A stretch of 13,433 bases of DNA from an uncultured Bacilli bacterium (GTDB taxonomy: Bacteria > Bacillota_I > Bacilli_A > RF39 > UBA660): contig CANQHT010000026.1 in NCBI GenBank assembly GCA_947623705.1, forward strand, positions 1-13,433, read 5' to 3'. Position numbers and translations under genes: made by a program. Positions 13,218-13,433 of the stretch are shown here, piece by piece. The notes below the pieces were generated by a model. It worked only from the letters and a program-made list of their open reading frames with translations. It did no database searches and had not been told where the DNA came from. Each line of letters starts with the position of its first letter. The stretch's first letter is position 1.

Positions 13218-13433
13218 TTACTTTATTTTTTGAATTAAGGCATTTATTAAATATTCATCTTCTAATTTATTAATCGAAAATGTTTTACTACCGGCATAGT
13301 TTATTGATGCTCCACAATGATAAACAACACTTTTATCTAAAATTAAATAACGGTCATGAAAAGTATCATCATAAACTACCGTTAAATTATTGTATTGTTT
13401 TTGATATTTTTCAATATCTATTTTTTTAAGTAA
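13218..13433 (-). CDS. Partial gene: C-terminal part of a PLD-like HDR-motif protein
   Basis: An open minus-strand frame runs in from the right edge and ends at 13218-13220, giving the last 71 residues of a longer protein. Readable hallmarks are DDTFHDRYLILD (22-33) and VYHCGASINYAGSKTFSINK (37-56). The H-D-R-Y-x-x-x-D arrangement followed by a YH-GAS-G strand resembles phospholipase-D-like C-terminal modules that I associate with ORF6N-type phage-related proteins; that link is from memory and only moderately certain. Its 5' part, start and promoter lie outside the window. It converges on trmL with a 13-base gap and no clear terminator hairpin between them. Confidence 0.6.
   Translation of the reverse strand, partial: LLKKIDIEKYQKQYNNLTVVYDDTFHDRYLILDKSVVYHCGASINYAGSKTFSINKLEDEYLINALIQKIK

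Overview
The window is about 13.4 kb of very AT-rich DNA from a low-GC Firmicute. The strong AT bias, Shine-Dalgarno sites of the GGAGG type, TTGACA/TATAAT promoters, a cotJ spore-coat locus, an SpoIIIE/FtsK translocase and a BspA-like surface protein together suggest an uncultured gut Bacilli lineage (RF39/Erysipelotrichia-like). This placement is inferred from gene content and was not tested by a search. Tryptophan is encoded by TGG and the genes end normally, so nothing suggests a recoded TGA.

Left part (1-6111), accessory in character. A minus-strand surface protein (66-1343) diverges from a plus-strand pair of small regulators: a 51-residue ribbon-helix-helix protein (1497-1652) and an XRE-type HTH protein (1676-1906). 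Two copies of the perfect palindrome ATGATATCAT lie in the divergent control region. Next, on the minus strand, come a DUF4143-type AAA ATPase with its own good promoter, a large 19-nt-arm hairpin upstream of it, and a two-gene membrane operon (a 74-residue single-pass protein and a UPF0316/DUF2179 protein). On the plus strand follow a DUF3800 protein carrying a four-cysteine knuckle, an Rpn/PD-(D/E)XK-type nuclease, and an 80-residue protein that is a detached second copy of that nuclease's C-terminal domain. A strong terminator closes this block.

Right part (6150-13433), mostly housekeeping and mostly minus strand. In transcription order it holds an ftsK/spoIIIE translocase, a primary-type sigma factor with long N- and C-terminal extensions, a membrane-anchored thioredoxin-fold protein without a CXXC, a fused CotJA-CotJB coat protein and the CotJC manganese-catalase-like coat protein. 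A terminator follows and faces the plus-strand block. trmL (12692-13204, plus) diverges from ftsK, and the two promoters share an overlapping -35 box. The right edge cuts a minus-strand gene whose C-terminal part has a phospholipase-D-like HDR motif.

The most notable items are the sigma factor, whose roughly 290-residue tail seems to contain three degenerate region-4-like modules; the RHH/XRE pair with twin operators facing a surface-protein gene; the nuclease with its duplicated tail domain; the CotJA-CotJB fusion; and compact terminators built over stop codons. I saw no tRNA, rRNA, CRISPR array, insertion sequence or replication origin.
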